DNA of 64,000 bases from Methylobacterium aerolatum. GTDB taxonomy: Bacteria > Pseudomonadota > Alphaproteobacteria > Rhizobiales > Beijerinckiaceae. The stretch is from the NCBI RefSeq assembly GCF_022179085.1, contig NZ_BPQE01000016.1:1-64000 (forward strand), given 5' to 3'. This document shows, piece after piece, positions 37,047 to 46,059 of this stretch; position 1 is the first letter of the stretch, and each line of letters begins with the position of its first letter. Under the pieces are notes generated by a model. The model saw only the letters and a program-made list of their open reading frames with translations. It did no database searches and was not told where the DNA came from. The position numbers and the translations under genes are program-made.

Positions 37047-37940
37047 CTACCCCCTCCCCCACCGTCGATAGAGCGCGCTGTTGACCGAATGCATCAAGGC
37101 GGGGACGAGCCGCGTCGCGAGCGCCCGGAGCGTCACATCCTTTCCGTTCGATCGGAAATGGAAGTTCTCGATCATTCGTCCCATGACCGGCTCCGGGTAG
37201 GTGCCTTCGAAAAATCGAAGCGAGTCGTCCTCCTTCAGCCGGTTCCAGAGGTACGATCCCACCGGCGGCGCGAGATCCTTCCAGATCCCGATGCGGGTCA
37301 GGATGTTGTTGTAGAGATGCAGGCCGATCGCGCCCCTGCAAATCCCCTCGCACTCGTCCGCGTATTCCGGGAGAAGCACCTTCCAGATGTCGTCGTAATG
37401 GATCGGGAAGAACGTGTTCTCCGGATACACATGCTCGAACATTTCGTTGGCAAGCCCGAATGTCTTGACGAGCAGCCTCGGCCCGGTCGCGCCCCATAGA
37501 AGATCGCGGTCCATCAAGTCTTCTGTGTTTTTGATGAGCAAATGCAAATCGAGCTTATTCTTGTCGAGCTTTATGACTGCGTTGTTGACGATCTCGACGT
37601 CGCTGGCAATCAGCAGGTTGGGCAATTCGATCAGGTGGGAGGGAGTGAGCAGCAAGATATCGGCATCGACCCATGCGAAGTCAGTCTTCTCGAAGATTTT
37701 CCAACGGAAATAATCGGCAAAATGCGCGTAGTTGGGCCTGCCCTGGTAGTGGAACCGATTGAGATAAGCGCGTGGGGCCAGATCATGGGCCGGTCGCAGC
37801 GTCACGCCGGCGGGGAGCGACTGGATGTCGTCGTAGGAATACAAGACGACCTCGTAACCGCGCAGAACCAAGGAATGCAGGCAAGCCATTTCCAGGGCTG
37901 CCAGCCGGGACCCTGCCCAGAACGTTGCAAGCGTCGTCAT
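37047..37940 (-). CDS. DXD-motif glycosyltransferase (GT32-like)
   Basis: 297 residues. The donor-binding motif is WVDADILLL (D92-A-D94). The fold order ([29 protein letters not shown]; late [18 protein letters not shown]) resembles alpha-1,4-glycosyltransferase/capsular sugar transferases of the GT32 kind. Likely adds a sugar to a surface glycan. Codon use is less GC-rich than the genes to its left. It starts a lower-GC stretch of accessory DNA. Confidence 0.7.
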   Translation of the reverse strand: MTTLATFWAGSRLAALEMACLHSLVLRGYEVVLYSYDDIQSLPAGVTLRPAHDLAPRAYLNRFHYQGRPNYAHFADYFRWKIFEKTDFAWVDADILLLTPSHLIELPNLLIASDVEIVNNAVIKLDKNKLDLHLLIKNTEDLMDRDLLWGATGPRLLVKTFGLANEMFEHVYPENTFFPIHYDDIWKVLLPEYADECEGICRGAIGLHLYNNILTRIGIWKDLAPPVGSYLWNRLKEDDSLRFFEGTYPEPVMGRMIENFHFRSNGKDVTLRALATRLVPALMHSVNSALYRRWGRG

Positions 37941-38080
37941 CGGTCACCGCTACGCATCTCAAATCATGCTACGAGAAACGGACAGGGCATCAGGTCAGCG
38001 AGGCGACGACCGACGGGTGCAACGATCCGGACGGGAACGTCTGCCAAGCCTTGAACATCGTCGTAGGAACAGGAAGGTCG

Positions 38081-38169
38081 TGCAGTGACGCACTCACTTC
38101 CTTCATGCGTGTCTGCACTCGCTCATTGTTGTTGCATCAATTTGTCCAGTCTCGGCCGATGCCTCCGAC
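38081..38169 (+). repeat. 89-bp repeat, copy 1 (inverted relative to copy 2)
   Basis: Compared by eye with the reverse complement of 40748-40836, 79 of 89 positions match. Both contain the blocks TCTGCACTCGCTCATTGTT, CATCAATT and CAGTCTCGGC. Copy 1 lies between the DXD glycosyltransferase and the acyltransferase. It is not part of a convincing gene. It may be a terminal remnant of a mobile element or a dispersed short repeat. Confidence 0.8.
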
Positions 38170-38194
38170 CGTCCTGGGCGATGCGATCGTCCTC

Positions 38195-39184
38195 TCACGC
38201 GCTGGACAATTGCCGCCAGTATCTCTGCTTGATAATTCGCATCAGCTTCAGTGCGGCCGACGTTCGTCGCACGAAAAAGACAGGGTTGATCTCACCACCG
38301 AACCCCGTGAGCAGGTGAAGGTTTGGAAAGTTCGGACCGACGACATGGAGGCCCGCCATGTCGAAGGATCGGCCGCAGGCGTGGGCGCGCTTGATGCACT
38401 CCCACAGCAGCAGGTTGACGGAACCGTTGATCCCCTCGTGCTTGCGGGTGGAGAGCAGGTAATACTCCGTATTCCTGTCCCACGCGGTGAAGATCGCCGC
38501 GTGGGGCTCGCCACCCGGATCCACGGCGGTGATGATTCGGCCCCGTCCGCGAGACAACGTCTCCCCCACGATCGCGGACAGCGTCGCCTTGGAGTATGAA
38601 TTGCGCTTGCTCTTCGCAATGATATTGTTTTCATAAAGAGATGCGAACGCATCGCCATCGAAGCTCTCGCGAACTTCGACCTTTTCGGCCGCACGCCGGA
38701 TGATGTTGCGATTTTTATCGCGCATCTTTTTCCAGAGCACATCCTCCGGGACCGGCTCGACCGTGACGGTGAAATCGACGCCGGTCTCGAACCCTGCCGC
38801 CTGGAACGGCATGGTGCTCTTGAGACTCCTATGCAATCGCATGTGGATGTGCGCCGCAGGCGGCAACTGGGAAATCAACCGTGAAATGATGGAAAATTCG
38901 GTCGTAACCCGTGAGATATCATTGCTGTCTACATTGATAGCCGGGCCCAGTGCATAGGTCAGGATCGGCATTTTGAGAATGCTTTGCCCTACGCGCTTGG
39001 TGATCCTGTAAGGCAATCGCCCGACGACGCGCCCCCCATTCTCGACGCTGACTTCCTCGTAGGCACCCTCGCCGGTGATCTCCAGCCACCAACGCTCATG
39101 GAACACGGTCGGCACCAGCTTCGAATCGTTGTGAGGGGGCCTTACATCGATCGGAGGCAACGAGAGTGCGCTATTGCTCTTCAC
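38195..39184 (-). CDS. FemAB/GNAT-like acyltransferase
   Basis: 329 residues. The GTG at 39184 is chosen because GGGGAG lies 6 nt upstream; a TTG at 39226 in the same frame lacks a ribosome site. The core matches the BioF2/FemAB-like acetyltransferase double-GNAT fold: FHERWWLEIT, MRDKNRNIIRRAAEKV, FASLYENNII, ATLSAIVGET and INGSVNLLLWECIKRAHACG, GPNFPNLHLLTGFGGE. Such enzymes acylate sugars or peptidoglycan precursors, which suits the neighbouring glycosyltransferase. Lower GC and looser codon use (ATA, TTA, AGA) suggest acquisition by transfer. Confidence 0.75.
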   Translation of the reverse strand: MKSNSALSLPPIDVRPPHNDSKLVPTVFHERWWLEITGEGAYEEVSVENGGRVVGRLPYRITKRVGQSILKMPILTYALGPAINVDSNDISRVTTEFSIISRLISQLPPAAHIHMRLHRSLKSTMPFQAAGFETGVDFTVTVEPVPEDVLWKKMRDKNRNIIRRAAEKVEVRESFDGDAFASLYENNIIAKSKRNSYSKATLSAIVGETLSRGRGRIITAVDPGGEPHAAIFTAWDRNTEYYLLSTRKHEGINGSVNLLLWECIKRAHACGRSFDMAGLHVVGPNFPNLHLLTGFGGEINPVFFVRRTSAALKLMRIIKQRYWRQLSSA

Positions 39185-40420
39185 AGATCTCTCCCCGTCG
39201 CACTTTTTGCCTCTAAGATACTTCAAAGTTCGCCGTTAGAGATTTATAAACCATTTACCCAAAATTTCCTGAAAAATTGCGACACAACAATCCATAGATT
39301 TATTGCTCAAATCTCCAATGAAGCAAATCGGACGTGACCGATGTCGAGATATCTAGTTTTTACTTACTGATCCGCTCAATTATTCGCCATAACTTGATAT
39401 TGATTGAACATACCGATTTCTGATCTACCAGTCTTTCTTGAGTGGTCAAGCCGGTCCAATTTTACGAAATACGTAGATGCCCGGCTAAGTATTGACTTCG
39501 CAGATCGATCGACAAGTGCCAAAACGGCGGTGCGACAAGATATTTTGAAATCGGCAGAGAAATTACGGCTTACTCGATCGGCTAATCAGCCCAAGCGTCT
39601 TGGATCAACGTGAATATTGTCGAGCAAAAGCAGAGATGCGATATTTCTGGGCGGAAGCATCCACAGACCGTAAGGCTGTGTGGAGGCTTCCTGCCGTCCT
39701 GGCCGCCCGGTCGAAAATCGCTCGTTTCGGCTTTGCCACAGCTCGGCGGCGGCGCCGCGGAGAGATGCGCCCCGTCGTACGATGCCCGAACGATCACAGT
39801 ATTGTGATCCTCATAGATGAGCATAAGCCTGTCACTGCGGCGGCAGTCGCGACTGCAACGGATGATTTGATCGATCCCAGCGAGTCGACGGCCCGAGATT
39901 CGCGCCGTATTGAACAAGTGCTGGGCTTGATCTTGGCTGTTTCCGTAGCCCGCTCGTCTTCGGCGCTCAGCTCCGCTCCCGGACAGTCGGGGCTCAATTG
40001 CACCGACTCTCTCCGGATCGATGCAACAAGCAGTCCGCTCTCCCCTGGACGAGTCCGCAGGTCGGCCGTCGCGCTGACGGCGGGTGAGTCGCGAGTTGAC
40101 GCCGCCCAAGTCGGCATCCGCAACACCGTCACTGCGAGCGGAGCGAAGCAATCCAGGGCAGCGGGACGCCTCCGAACGGAGCGCATCCCTGAAGGGCTTC
40201 GCTCCGCTCGCAGTGACGAGACAGAGCGCCTCGATCCGAGGTCGACCGAAACGGCTCCGGAGCGTGTGATGGCCCTGACCGTCGTCGTTCCGGTAATATT
40301 GATCACAAGGCCGGCAGCGACATCGATATCTTTCGCTTCACTTCGAATTTCGCCGGGCGTTTACGCGCTCTTAGGCGCCCTCCGGCGATAGGCGGCCTTG
40401 CTTCGGGGGAGGCGCAGGGC
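39185..40420. other. Gene-poor, partly AT-rich accessory stretch
   Basis: About 1.2 kb with no convincing gene. The first 400 bp are clearly AT-rich compared with the rest of the window and probably include the acyltransferase promoter. The remainder has frames on both strands with shifting composition and no recognisable motif; the longest plus frame (39600-40391) runs through the palindromic repeat at 40128. Likely decayed or non-coding DNA. Confidence 0.55.
40128..40217. repeat. Palindromic repeat, GTCACTGCGAGCG type
   Basis: Perfect 22-bp inverted repeat: left arm begins GTCACTGCGAGCGGAGCG (40128-40149), right arm ends CGCTCGCAGTGAC (40196-40217), separated by 46 bp that contain AATCCAGGGCAGCGGGACG. 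The same family as the repeat at 49333. Transcribed, it would give a long hairpin. Confidence 0.88.
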
Positions 40421-40735
40421 ATGGGCGACCGCGAGGGTCCCGGGGCCGGGCATCGCAGGCAGGCGCCGCGGCGGACCACGATGACCATCGGGACCGTCGT
40501 CCTGACGGACGGCCGCCGCCTGCCCTGCGTCATGCGCAACCATTCCGCGGGCGGTGCCCGACTCTCGGTGGCGCGCCGGCATCCCCTGCCGAAGACCTTC
40601 GTGCTGGTCGTCAACCGCAGCAACAAGGCTTTCCAGGTCGAGAGAGTCTGGCGGCACGGCGATGAGGTCGGCATCAAGCTGTGCGAAGGCGCGCCGGACG
40701 TGCCGGTACGACCGGAGATTGCCCCACCGGCTTAG
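40421..40735 (+). CDS. PilZ-domain protein
   Basis: 104 residues with GGGGAGG upstream of the ATG. A basic N-terminus with RRQAPRR (RxxxR) leads into TIGTVVLTDG and the second c-di-GMP motif NHSAGGARLS ((D/N)xSxxG). This is a single-domain PilZ of the short alphaproteobacterial kind. It probably binds cyclic-di-GMP. No partner sits beside it; the GGDEF-EAL enzyme at 11.9 kb is the only obvious c-di-GMP enzyme in this window. Confidence 0.78.
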   Translation: MGDREGPGAGHRRQAPRRTTMTIGTVVLTDGRRLPCVMRNHSAGGARLSVARRHPLPKTFVLVVNRSNKAFQVERVWRHGDEVGIKLCEGAPDVPVRPEIAPPA

Positions 40736-40747
40736 GGCAGCGATCCC

Positions 40748-40836
40748 GTCGGAGGCCTCAGCCGAGACTGCAAGAATTGATGCGAAAACAATGAGCGAGT
40801 GCAGACTCGCATGAACGAAGTGAGGGCGTCACTGCA
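40748..40836 (-). repeat. 89-bp repeat, copy 2 (inverted relative to copy 1)
   Basis: Inverse of the copy at 38081-38169. It occupies most of the gap between the PilZ gene and the end of the MarR gene, and its outer edge joins the perfect hairpin at 40820-40857. The shared sequence includes GCACTCGCTCATTGTT and CAGTCTCGGC. Confidence 0.8.
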
Positions 40837-40857
40837 CTGGCGCAGTGACGCCCTCAC
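40820..40857. terminator. Perfect 16-bp hairpin at the MarR gene end
   Basis: GTGAGGGCGTCACTGC (40820-40835), loop ACTGGC, then GCAGTGACGCCCTCAC (40842-40857). It covers the MarR stop codon (40854-40856). No run of T follows on either side, so it would be a Rho-assisted or RNA-protecting structure rather than a classical terminator. Half of it is shared with the 89-bp repeat. Confidence 0.6.
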
Positions 40858-41417
40858 GCGATCGCGGCGTCGCCCCGCCGGTGGGCGTGGCCCTCGATCA
40901 CCCGCCGGAGGAGGCGCGTCAGCTGCTCCTGCTCCGCCGGGCTCAACGCCGCGACGGTGAGGGCGTGGGCGCTGCGTGCCGCCGACTCCATCGCGGCGTG
41001 GAGGGCCGCGCCCTGCGCGGTCAGGCGGCAGACCTGCGCCCGGCGATCCACCGATGAGGTCGTCCGGCTGACGAGGCCGCGGGCCTCCAACCGCTTGAGC
41101 GCCCCCGTCGTCGTGGTGCGGTCGAGGGCCACCGCCTGCGCCAGCGTCGTCTGGTCGGCCTCCTGCCGGTCCCGCAGGAGCGAGAGCAGGCTGTACTGCA
41201 GGGGAGTGACGCCAAAAGCGGCACATCGCTCCGCGAACAGGCTGACGTGGATCTGGTGCATCCGGCGGGCGAGGAAGCCCGGCCGTTCGTCCAGCGCCCA
41301 CGGCCTCGCCGCCAAGCACTCTGCTGCCAAGACCCCTGCCGCCACGGCCTCTGCCGCCACAGCCTCCGCGACCTTTGGGACGCCCCCTGCCCCTCGCGTG
41401 TTGGACCCCTCGTCCAT
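40854..41417 (-). CDS. MarR-family regulator
   Basis: 187 residues, ATG at 41417 with CGGAGAG upstream. N-terminal Ala-rich region to about residue 45, then the winged helix: TPLQYSLLSLL, DQTTLAQAVALDRTTTTGALKRLEARGLV (recognition helix) and SSVDRRAQVCRLTAQGAAL (wing). It is divergent from the catabolic operon and very probably its repressor, released by the substrate or an intermediate. The intergenic region has a matching inverted repeat. Confidence 0.88.
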   Translation of the reverse strand: MDEGSNTRGAGGVPKVAEAVAAEAVAAGVLAAECLAARPWALDERPGFLARRMHQIHVSLFAERCAAFGVTPLQYSLLSLLRDRQEADQTTLAQAVALDRTTTTGALKRLEARGLVSRTTSSVDRRAQVCRLTAQGAALHAAMESAARSAHALTVAALSPAEQEQLTRLLRRVIEGHAHRRGDAAIA

Positions 41418-41456
41418 GGCGCTCTCTCCGGCCACCCCGCCGATCCTGGCACGGCC

Positions 41457-41495
41457 TGTGCTTCACCAAAAATACGAAGCACACTTCGCTTTTGG
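41457..41495. promoter_or_regulatory. Candidate MarR operator in the divergent promoter region
   Basis: Perfect inverted repeat TGTGCTTC (41457-41464) ... GAAGCACA (41476-41483) with 11 bp between. A second, offset imperfect palindrome overlaps it: CCAAAA ... GAAG-CACA-CTTC ... TTTTGG (41466-41495). Both sit midway between the MarR start and the amidohydrolase start and in the AT-richest part of the gap, as expected for an operator over paired promoters. Confidence 0.6.
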
Positions 41496-41544
41496 CAAGC
41501 CCAGGCGCGCCGCGAGGCGGGCCGACGGAGATCACGAGGTCGCC

Positions 41545-42828
41545 ATGGACAATCGCCGCTACGATCTGGTTCTGCGAGGCGGCCGGGTGGTCTGCCCGGC
41601 CTCCGGCATCGACGGCATCCGCGACGTGGCGGTGAAGGACGGGCGCATCGCGGCCGTGGAGGAGACGATCCTGCCCTCCGCCGCCGCCGAGGTGGTGGAC
41701 GTCTCGGGCAAGATCGTCCTGCCGGGCATGATCGACACCCACGCCCACGTTTACCAGTACGTCACCGGCCGCTTCGGCCTGAACCCCGACATGGTGGGCG
41801 TGCGCTCCGGCGTGACCACGGTGGTGGACCAGGGCGGCCCCTCCTGCATGACCCTGCCGGGCTTCCGCCACTTCATCGCCGAGCGGTCGCAGACGCAGGT
41901 GCTCGCCTTCCTCTCGGCCTACCTCGTGGGCGGCCTGGAGGGGCATTTCTACCCCAACCTCTACAGCCCGGACGGGGTCGATATCGACGCCACGGTGAAG
42001 TCGGCCACCGAGAACCGCGACCTCGTGCGCGGCATCAAGGGCCATGCCGAGATCGGCGGCTTCGCCCGCTGGGGCATCAAGGTCATGGAGATGGCCGCCG
42101 AGATCAGCCGCCGCTCGGATCTGCCGCTCTACGTCCATTTCGGCCAGCTCTGGGGCCTGCCGGAATCCGGCGCGAACGGCGAGGACGCCGACACCATCGT
42201 CGAGCGGGTGATCCCGCTGCTGCGGCCCGGCGACGTGCTCGCCCATCCCTTCACCCGGCATCCGGGCGGCTTCATCAACGAGCAGGGTGAGGTCCACCAC
42301 ATCATCCGCCGGGCGATGGATGCGGGGCTGAAGGTGGATGTCGGCCACGGCAGCCACTTCTCCTACCGGGTGGCCCGCGCCTCCCTGCCCGCCGGGGTGA
42401 TCCCCTACACGCTGGGCGCCGACATGCACGGCTACAACACGCAGGTGCCCGAGGCGCCCCAGCCCGCCGGCACGCCGGACGAGCACCACGACGACGAGAA
42501 CCATCCCTTCCTCGGCCAAGCCCGCTTCAGCCTCACCCAGGCGATGAGTTCGATGATGGCGCTCGGCATCCCCTTCGAGGAGGTGGTGCCGATGGTGACC
42601 TCGCACCCGGCCGAGATGCTGCGCATGAGCGACCGGATCGGCGCCCTGACGGTCGGCTTCGCCGCCGACGTCTCGGTGCTGCACGACGACCGCGGCCGCT
42701 TCCTGCTGCGCGACAACGAGGACACGAAGGTTGTCGCCGACCGCCTGCTGCGCCCCGCCTTCTGCCTGCGGGCCGGTAAACGGTTCGAGGCCGACTCGCC
42801 GATCCTGCCCCAGGCGATCGCGGCCTGA
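41545..42828 (+). CDS. Amidohydrolase / deacetylase-family metallohydrolase
   Basis: 427 residues. Metal site H66/H68 in LPGMIDTHAHVYQ, then RGIKGHAEIGG (possible carboxylated Lys plus His), YVHFGQLWG and VLAHPFTRHPGG. Later VDVGHGSHFSY and LGADMHG give the remaining His/Asp. This is the dihydroorotase-like branch annotated amidohydrolase/deacetylase. It would hydrolyse a cyclic amide, an acetyl or a similar bond in the product of the upstream hydroxylase. First gene of the catabolic operon. Confidence 0.82.
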   Translation: MDNRRYDLVLRGGRVVCPASGIDGIRDVAVKDGRIAAVEETILPSAAAEVVDVSGKIVLPGMIDTHAHVYQYVTGRFGLNPDMVGVRSGVTTVVDQGGPSCMTLPGFRHFIAERSQTQVLAFLSAYLVGGLEGHFYPNLYSPDGVDIDATVKSATENRDLVRGIKGHAEIGGFARWGIKVMEMAAEISRRSDLPLYVHFGQLWGLPESGANGEDADTIVERVIPLLRPGDVLAHPFTRHPGGFINEQGEVHHIIRRAMDAGLKVDVGHGSHFSYRVARASLPAGVIPYTLGADMHGYNTQVPEAPQPAGTPDEHHDDENHPFLGQARFSLTQAMSSMMALGIPFEEVVPMVTSHPAEMLRMSDRIGALTVGFAADVSVLHDDRGRFLLRDNEDTKVVADRLLRPAFCLRAGKRFEADSPILPQAIAA

Positions 42829-42838
42829 GGGAGACCCC

Positions 42839-43708
42839 ATGACCGACTTCCGCCTCGACGACCCGACGCCGACCGATCCGCGCCATCGCTGGGGCGACCT
42901 CGACCTCGCGGGCCGGGGCGCCTGCTACGACAACAATGCCGCCGTGCCCGACAGCGCGGCCCAGGTGGCCGCCCGCAACGCCGCCTCGGCCGCGTACCGG
43001 GCGGCCCACCCGGCCCATCTCGACATCCCCTATGCGGGGGGCGAGCGCACGGCCTTCGACCTGTACCCGGCGGCGGCGGCCGACGCGCCCTGCCTCGTCT
43101 TCGTCCATGGCGGCTACTGGCAGCGCAACGCCCGGGCCGATTTCGCCTGCTTCGCGGAAGGGCTGAACGCGGCCGGCTGGTCCGTGGCGATGCCGGGCTA
43201 CACCCTGGCGCCCGAGGCGAGCCTCGCGGCCATCGTGGCGGAGATCGGCACCGCCCTCGACTGGCTCGCCGCCCACGGGCGCGACCATGGGATCGGCGGC
43301 CGGATCGTCCTGTCGGGCTGGTCGGCGGGCGGGCATCTCGCCGCGTTCCATCTCGGGCACCCCGCCGTGGCGGCGGCGCTCGCCATCTCCGGCGTCTACG
43401 ACCTCGCCCCGATCCGCGACACCTACCTCGACGACAAGCTCCACCTGACCGACGACGAAATCGCCACGCTCTCGCCCCTGCGGCTTCCCGTGGCGGACAA
43501 GCCGATGACGCTCGCCTACGGCAGCCGGGAACTGCCCGCGCTGATCCGCGACGGCCGCAACCTCCACGCGCTGCGCAGCGCTGCCCACGCCCCCGGCGCC
43601 CTGCTGCCGGTGCCGGGGGCCGACCATTTCTCGATCCTCAACGAGTTCCGGCGGCCCGACGGCCTGCTGGTGCGCGCCGCGCAGGATCTCCTCGGAGGCG
43701 AGAGATGA
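42839..43708 (+). CDS. Alpha/beta hydrolase (kynurenine-formamidase-like)
   Basis: 289 residues. Oxyanion loop FVHGGYWQ (HGG at 90-92), nucleophile S162 in SGWSAGGHLA, late His in GADHFSIL. N-terminal GACYDNNAAVPDSA and the HGGYW form are like bacterial N-formylkynurenine formamidase/arylformamidase relatives. It could cleave a formamide or ester. It starts 10 bp after the amidohydrolase and overlaps the next gene by 4 bp. Confidence 0.8.
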   Translation: MTDFRLDDPTPTDPRHRWGDLDLAGRGACYDNNAAVPDSAAQVAARNAASAAYRAAHPAHLDIPYAGGERTAFDLYPAAAADAPCLVFVHGGYWQRNARADFACFAEGLNAAGWSVAMPGYTLAPEASLAAIVAEIGTALDWLAAHGRDHGIGGRIVLSGWSAGGHLAAFHLGHPAVAAALAISGVYDLAPIRDTYLDDKLHLTDDEIATLSPLRLPVADKPMTLAYGSRELPALIRDGRNLHALRSAAHAPGALLPVPGADHFSILNEFRRPDGLLVRAAQDLLGGER

Positions 43709-46059
43709 GCGGCGAGGGTGTCGGGGCGCCGCTGCCCCGCAAGGAGGACGACCGCCTGATGCGCGGGCGCGGCCAGTATGTCGGCGACCTCCGCTTGCCG
43801 GGGCTTCAGGACGTGGCCTTCGTGCGCAGCCCGCTGGCGCATGCCCGCATCCGCGCCATCCACGTGCCGGACGCCTACCGCGACCGCGTCTTCACCGCCG
43901 GCGACCTCGACGGCGTGTCGCCGATCCGCGCCGTGTCCGGCCTGCCGGGCTTCAAGGCTTCCGAGCAACCGGTCCTCGCCACCGACAAGGTCCGGCAGGT
44001 GGGTGAACTCGTGGCACTCTGCGTGGCGCCGACCCGCGCCGAGGCCGAGGACATCGCGGCCTCCGTGGTTCTCGACCTGGAGGAGTTGCCCGCGATCCAC
44101 GACATGCTCGCCGCCCGCGAGCCGGGCTCGCCCCTGGTCCACGAGCAGTGGGGCGACAACGTCTTCCTGGAAACCCTCGTCGATGTGAACATCGCGAGCG
44201 CCCTCGATGCGCCGATCCGGGTGAGCCGCACCATCTCGACGGGCCGCCAGTGCATGGCGCCGATCGAGGGCCGGGGCACCGTGGTCCACCTCGACCACCG
44301 CCTGGACCAGCTCGTCGTCCACACGGCGAGCCAGATGCCGCACATCGTGCGCAACGGCCTCTCCGAATGCCTCGGGATCGAGCAGGGACGCATCCGCATC
44401 GTCTCCCCCGATGTCGGCGGCGGCTTCGGCTACAAGGCGATCCTGCTCGCGGAGGACGTGGCCCTGTGCTGGCTCGCGCTGCGCTGCGGCCGTCCGGTGC
44501 GCTGGCTGGAGGACCGGCGCGAGCACCTGACCGCCAATGCCAACTGCCGCGAGCACCATTACCGCATCACCGCCTACGCGGAGCGGGACGGCACGTTGCG
44601 TGGCATCGACTGCGAGGCGACCGTCGATTCCGGCGCCTACTCGGCCTACCCGTTCTCGGCCTGTCTGGAGGCGGCGCAGGTGGCGAGCATCCTGCCCGGC
44701 CCCTACGACTTCCCGGCCTATCGCTGCCGCACATGGTCGGTGGCGACGAACAAGTGCCCGATCCTGCCCTATCGCGGCGTCGCCCGCACGGGCGTCTGCT
44801 TCGCCCTCGAGCTCGTCCTCGACGCCGTGGCCCGCGAGGCCGGAATCCCGCCCGAGCAGGTGCGCGAGAAGAACCTCGTGCGGCCTCAGCAGATGCCCTT
44901 CGAGAACATCACGAAGAAGCACTTCGACAGCGGCGACTACCCGCAGGCGCTGGCCCGCGCCCTCGCGGCGATCGACGTCGCAGCCGTCCGCGCCCGCCAG
45001 AAGGCCGGCGAGCCGGATGGGCGGCGGATCGGCCTCGGTCTCTCGGTCTATTGCGAGCAGGCGGCGCACGGCACCTCGGTCTATTCGGGCTGGGGCATCC
45101 CGATGGTGCCCGGCCACGAGCAGGCGAGCGCCCGCCTCACCCCGGACGGAGGCCTGGAACTGCGGATCGGCGCCCATTCCCACGGCCAGGGCCTGGAGAC
45201 GACGCTCGCCCAGGTGGCCCACGAGATCCTCGGCGTGCCCGTCGCCCGCACCCGCCTCGTCCACGGCGACACGGCGATGACGCCCTACTCCACGGGCTCC
45301 TGGGGCTCGCGGGTGATGGTGATGGCGGGCGGCGCGGTGGCCGCCGCCTGCGAGGAGTTGCGGGACCGCGCCGTGCGGATCGGCGCCCACCTGCTCCAGG
45401 CGAGCCCCGACGCCTGCCGCTTCGAGGGCGGGCACGTGGTCGGCCCCTCGGGCGACGTGCCGCTCGAGACCGTCGCCCGCACGTGGTACCGGCGCCCGCA
45501 GGATCTGGCGCCCGACACCGATCCCGGCGGCCTCGAAGTCACCGCCGGCTACAAGCCGGTGCGCGATTCCGGCACCTTCTCCTACGCCGCCCATGCGGCC
45601 GTGGTGGCGGTCGATCCCGATCTCGGCGCGGTGGAGATCCTCGACTACGTCATCGTCGAGGACGGCGGCACGTTGGTGAACCCCCTCGTGGTGGACGGCC
45701 AGATCTATGGCGGCCTCGCGCAGGGCGTCGGCACCGCGCTGTTCGAGGAGATGCGCTTCGACGGGCGCGGCCAGCCGCTCGCCTCGACGCTTGCCGACTA
45801 CCTCCTGCCCGGCGCCCCGGACGTGCCGATGGCCCGCATCGACCACATGGAGACCCCCTCGCCCTACACGCGCTTCGGCCAGAAGGGCATCGGCGAGGGC
45901 GGGGCCATCGCGCCCCCCGCCGCGCTCGCCAACGCGATCAACGACGCGCTGGCGCCGCTCGGCGTCGAGATGCGGCACTCCCCCGTCACCCCCCGGCGGA
46001 TCGTGGAGGCGATGCTCGCCGCGAAAGCCCCGGCAGGCATCGCCCGGGAGGCCGCATGA
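43705..46059 (+). CDS. Molybdenum hydroxylase large subunit (CoxL/XDH-type)
   Basis: 784 residues. N-terminal a/b hammerhead (RKEDDRLMRGRGQYVGDLRLPG; AFVRSPLAHARI), then Moco-binding segments ISTGRQCMAPIEGRG, PDVGGGFGYKA and PYRGVARTG, GAHSHGQGLETTLAQVA. The catalytic Glu is E731 in GQKGIGEGGAIAPPAA. It is of the general aldehyde/heteroaromatic hydroxylase type: I do not see the VAYRCSFR loop of true CO dehydrogenase. It hydroxylates a carbon next to N or C=O, with the next two genes as electron-transfer subunits. Confidence 0.92.
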   Translation: MSGEGVGAPLPRKEDDRLMRGRGQYVGDLRLPGLQDVAFVRSPLAHARIRAIHVPDAYRDRVFTAGDLDGVSPIRAVSGLPGFKASEQPVLATDKVRQVGELVALCVAPTRAEAEDIAASVVLDLEELPAIHDMLAAREPGSPLVHEQWGDNVFLETLVDVNIASALDAPIRVSRTISTGRQCMAPIEGRGTVVHLDHRLDQLVVHTASQMPHIVRNGLSECLGIEQGRIRIVSPDVGGGFGYKAILLAEDVALCWLALRCGRPVRWLEDRREHLTANANCREHHYRITAYAERDGTLRGIDCEATVDSGAYSAYPFSACLEAAQVASILPGPYDFPAYRCRTWSVATNKCPILPYRGVARTGVCFALELVLDAVAREAGIPPEQVREKNLVRPQQMPFENITKKHFDSGDYPQALARALAAIDVAAVRARQKAGEPDGRRIGLGLSVYCEQAAHGTSVYSGWGIPMVPGHEQASARLTPDGGLELRIGAHSHGQGLETTLAQVAHEILGVPVARTRLVHGDTAMTPYSTGSWGSRVMVMAGGAVAAACEELRDRAVRIGAHLLQASPDACRFEGGHVVGPSGDVPLETVARTWYRRPQDLAPDTDPGGLEVTAGYKPVRDSGTFSYAAHAAVVAVDPDLGAVEILDYVIVEDGGTLVNPLVVDGQIYGGLAQGVGTALFEEMRFDGRGQPLASTLADYLLPGAPDVPMARIDHMETPSPYTRFGQKGIGEGGAIAPPAALANAINDALAPLGVEMRHSPVTPRRIVEAMLAAKAPAGIAREAA

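Noticed and set aside
39600-40391. 263-codon plus-strand frame in the gene-poor stretch
   Set aside because: No ribosome site or family motif, and it reads through the 40128 palindrome.
40732-42840. Minus-strand open frame of 702 codons opposite the amidohydrolase
   Set aside because: Shadow of the amidohydrolase and MarR region. Only its last part covers the 89-bp repeat, which explains its similarity to the frame near 38.1 kb.
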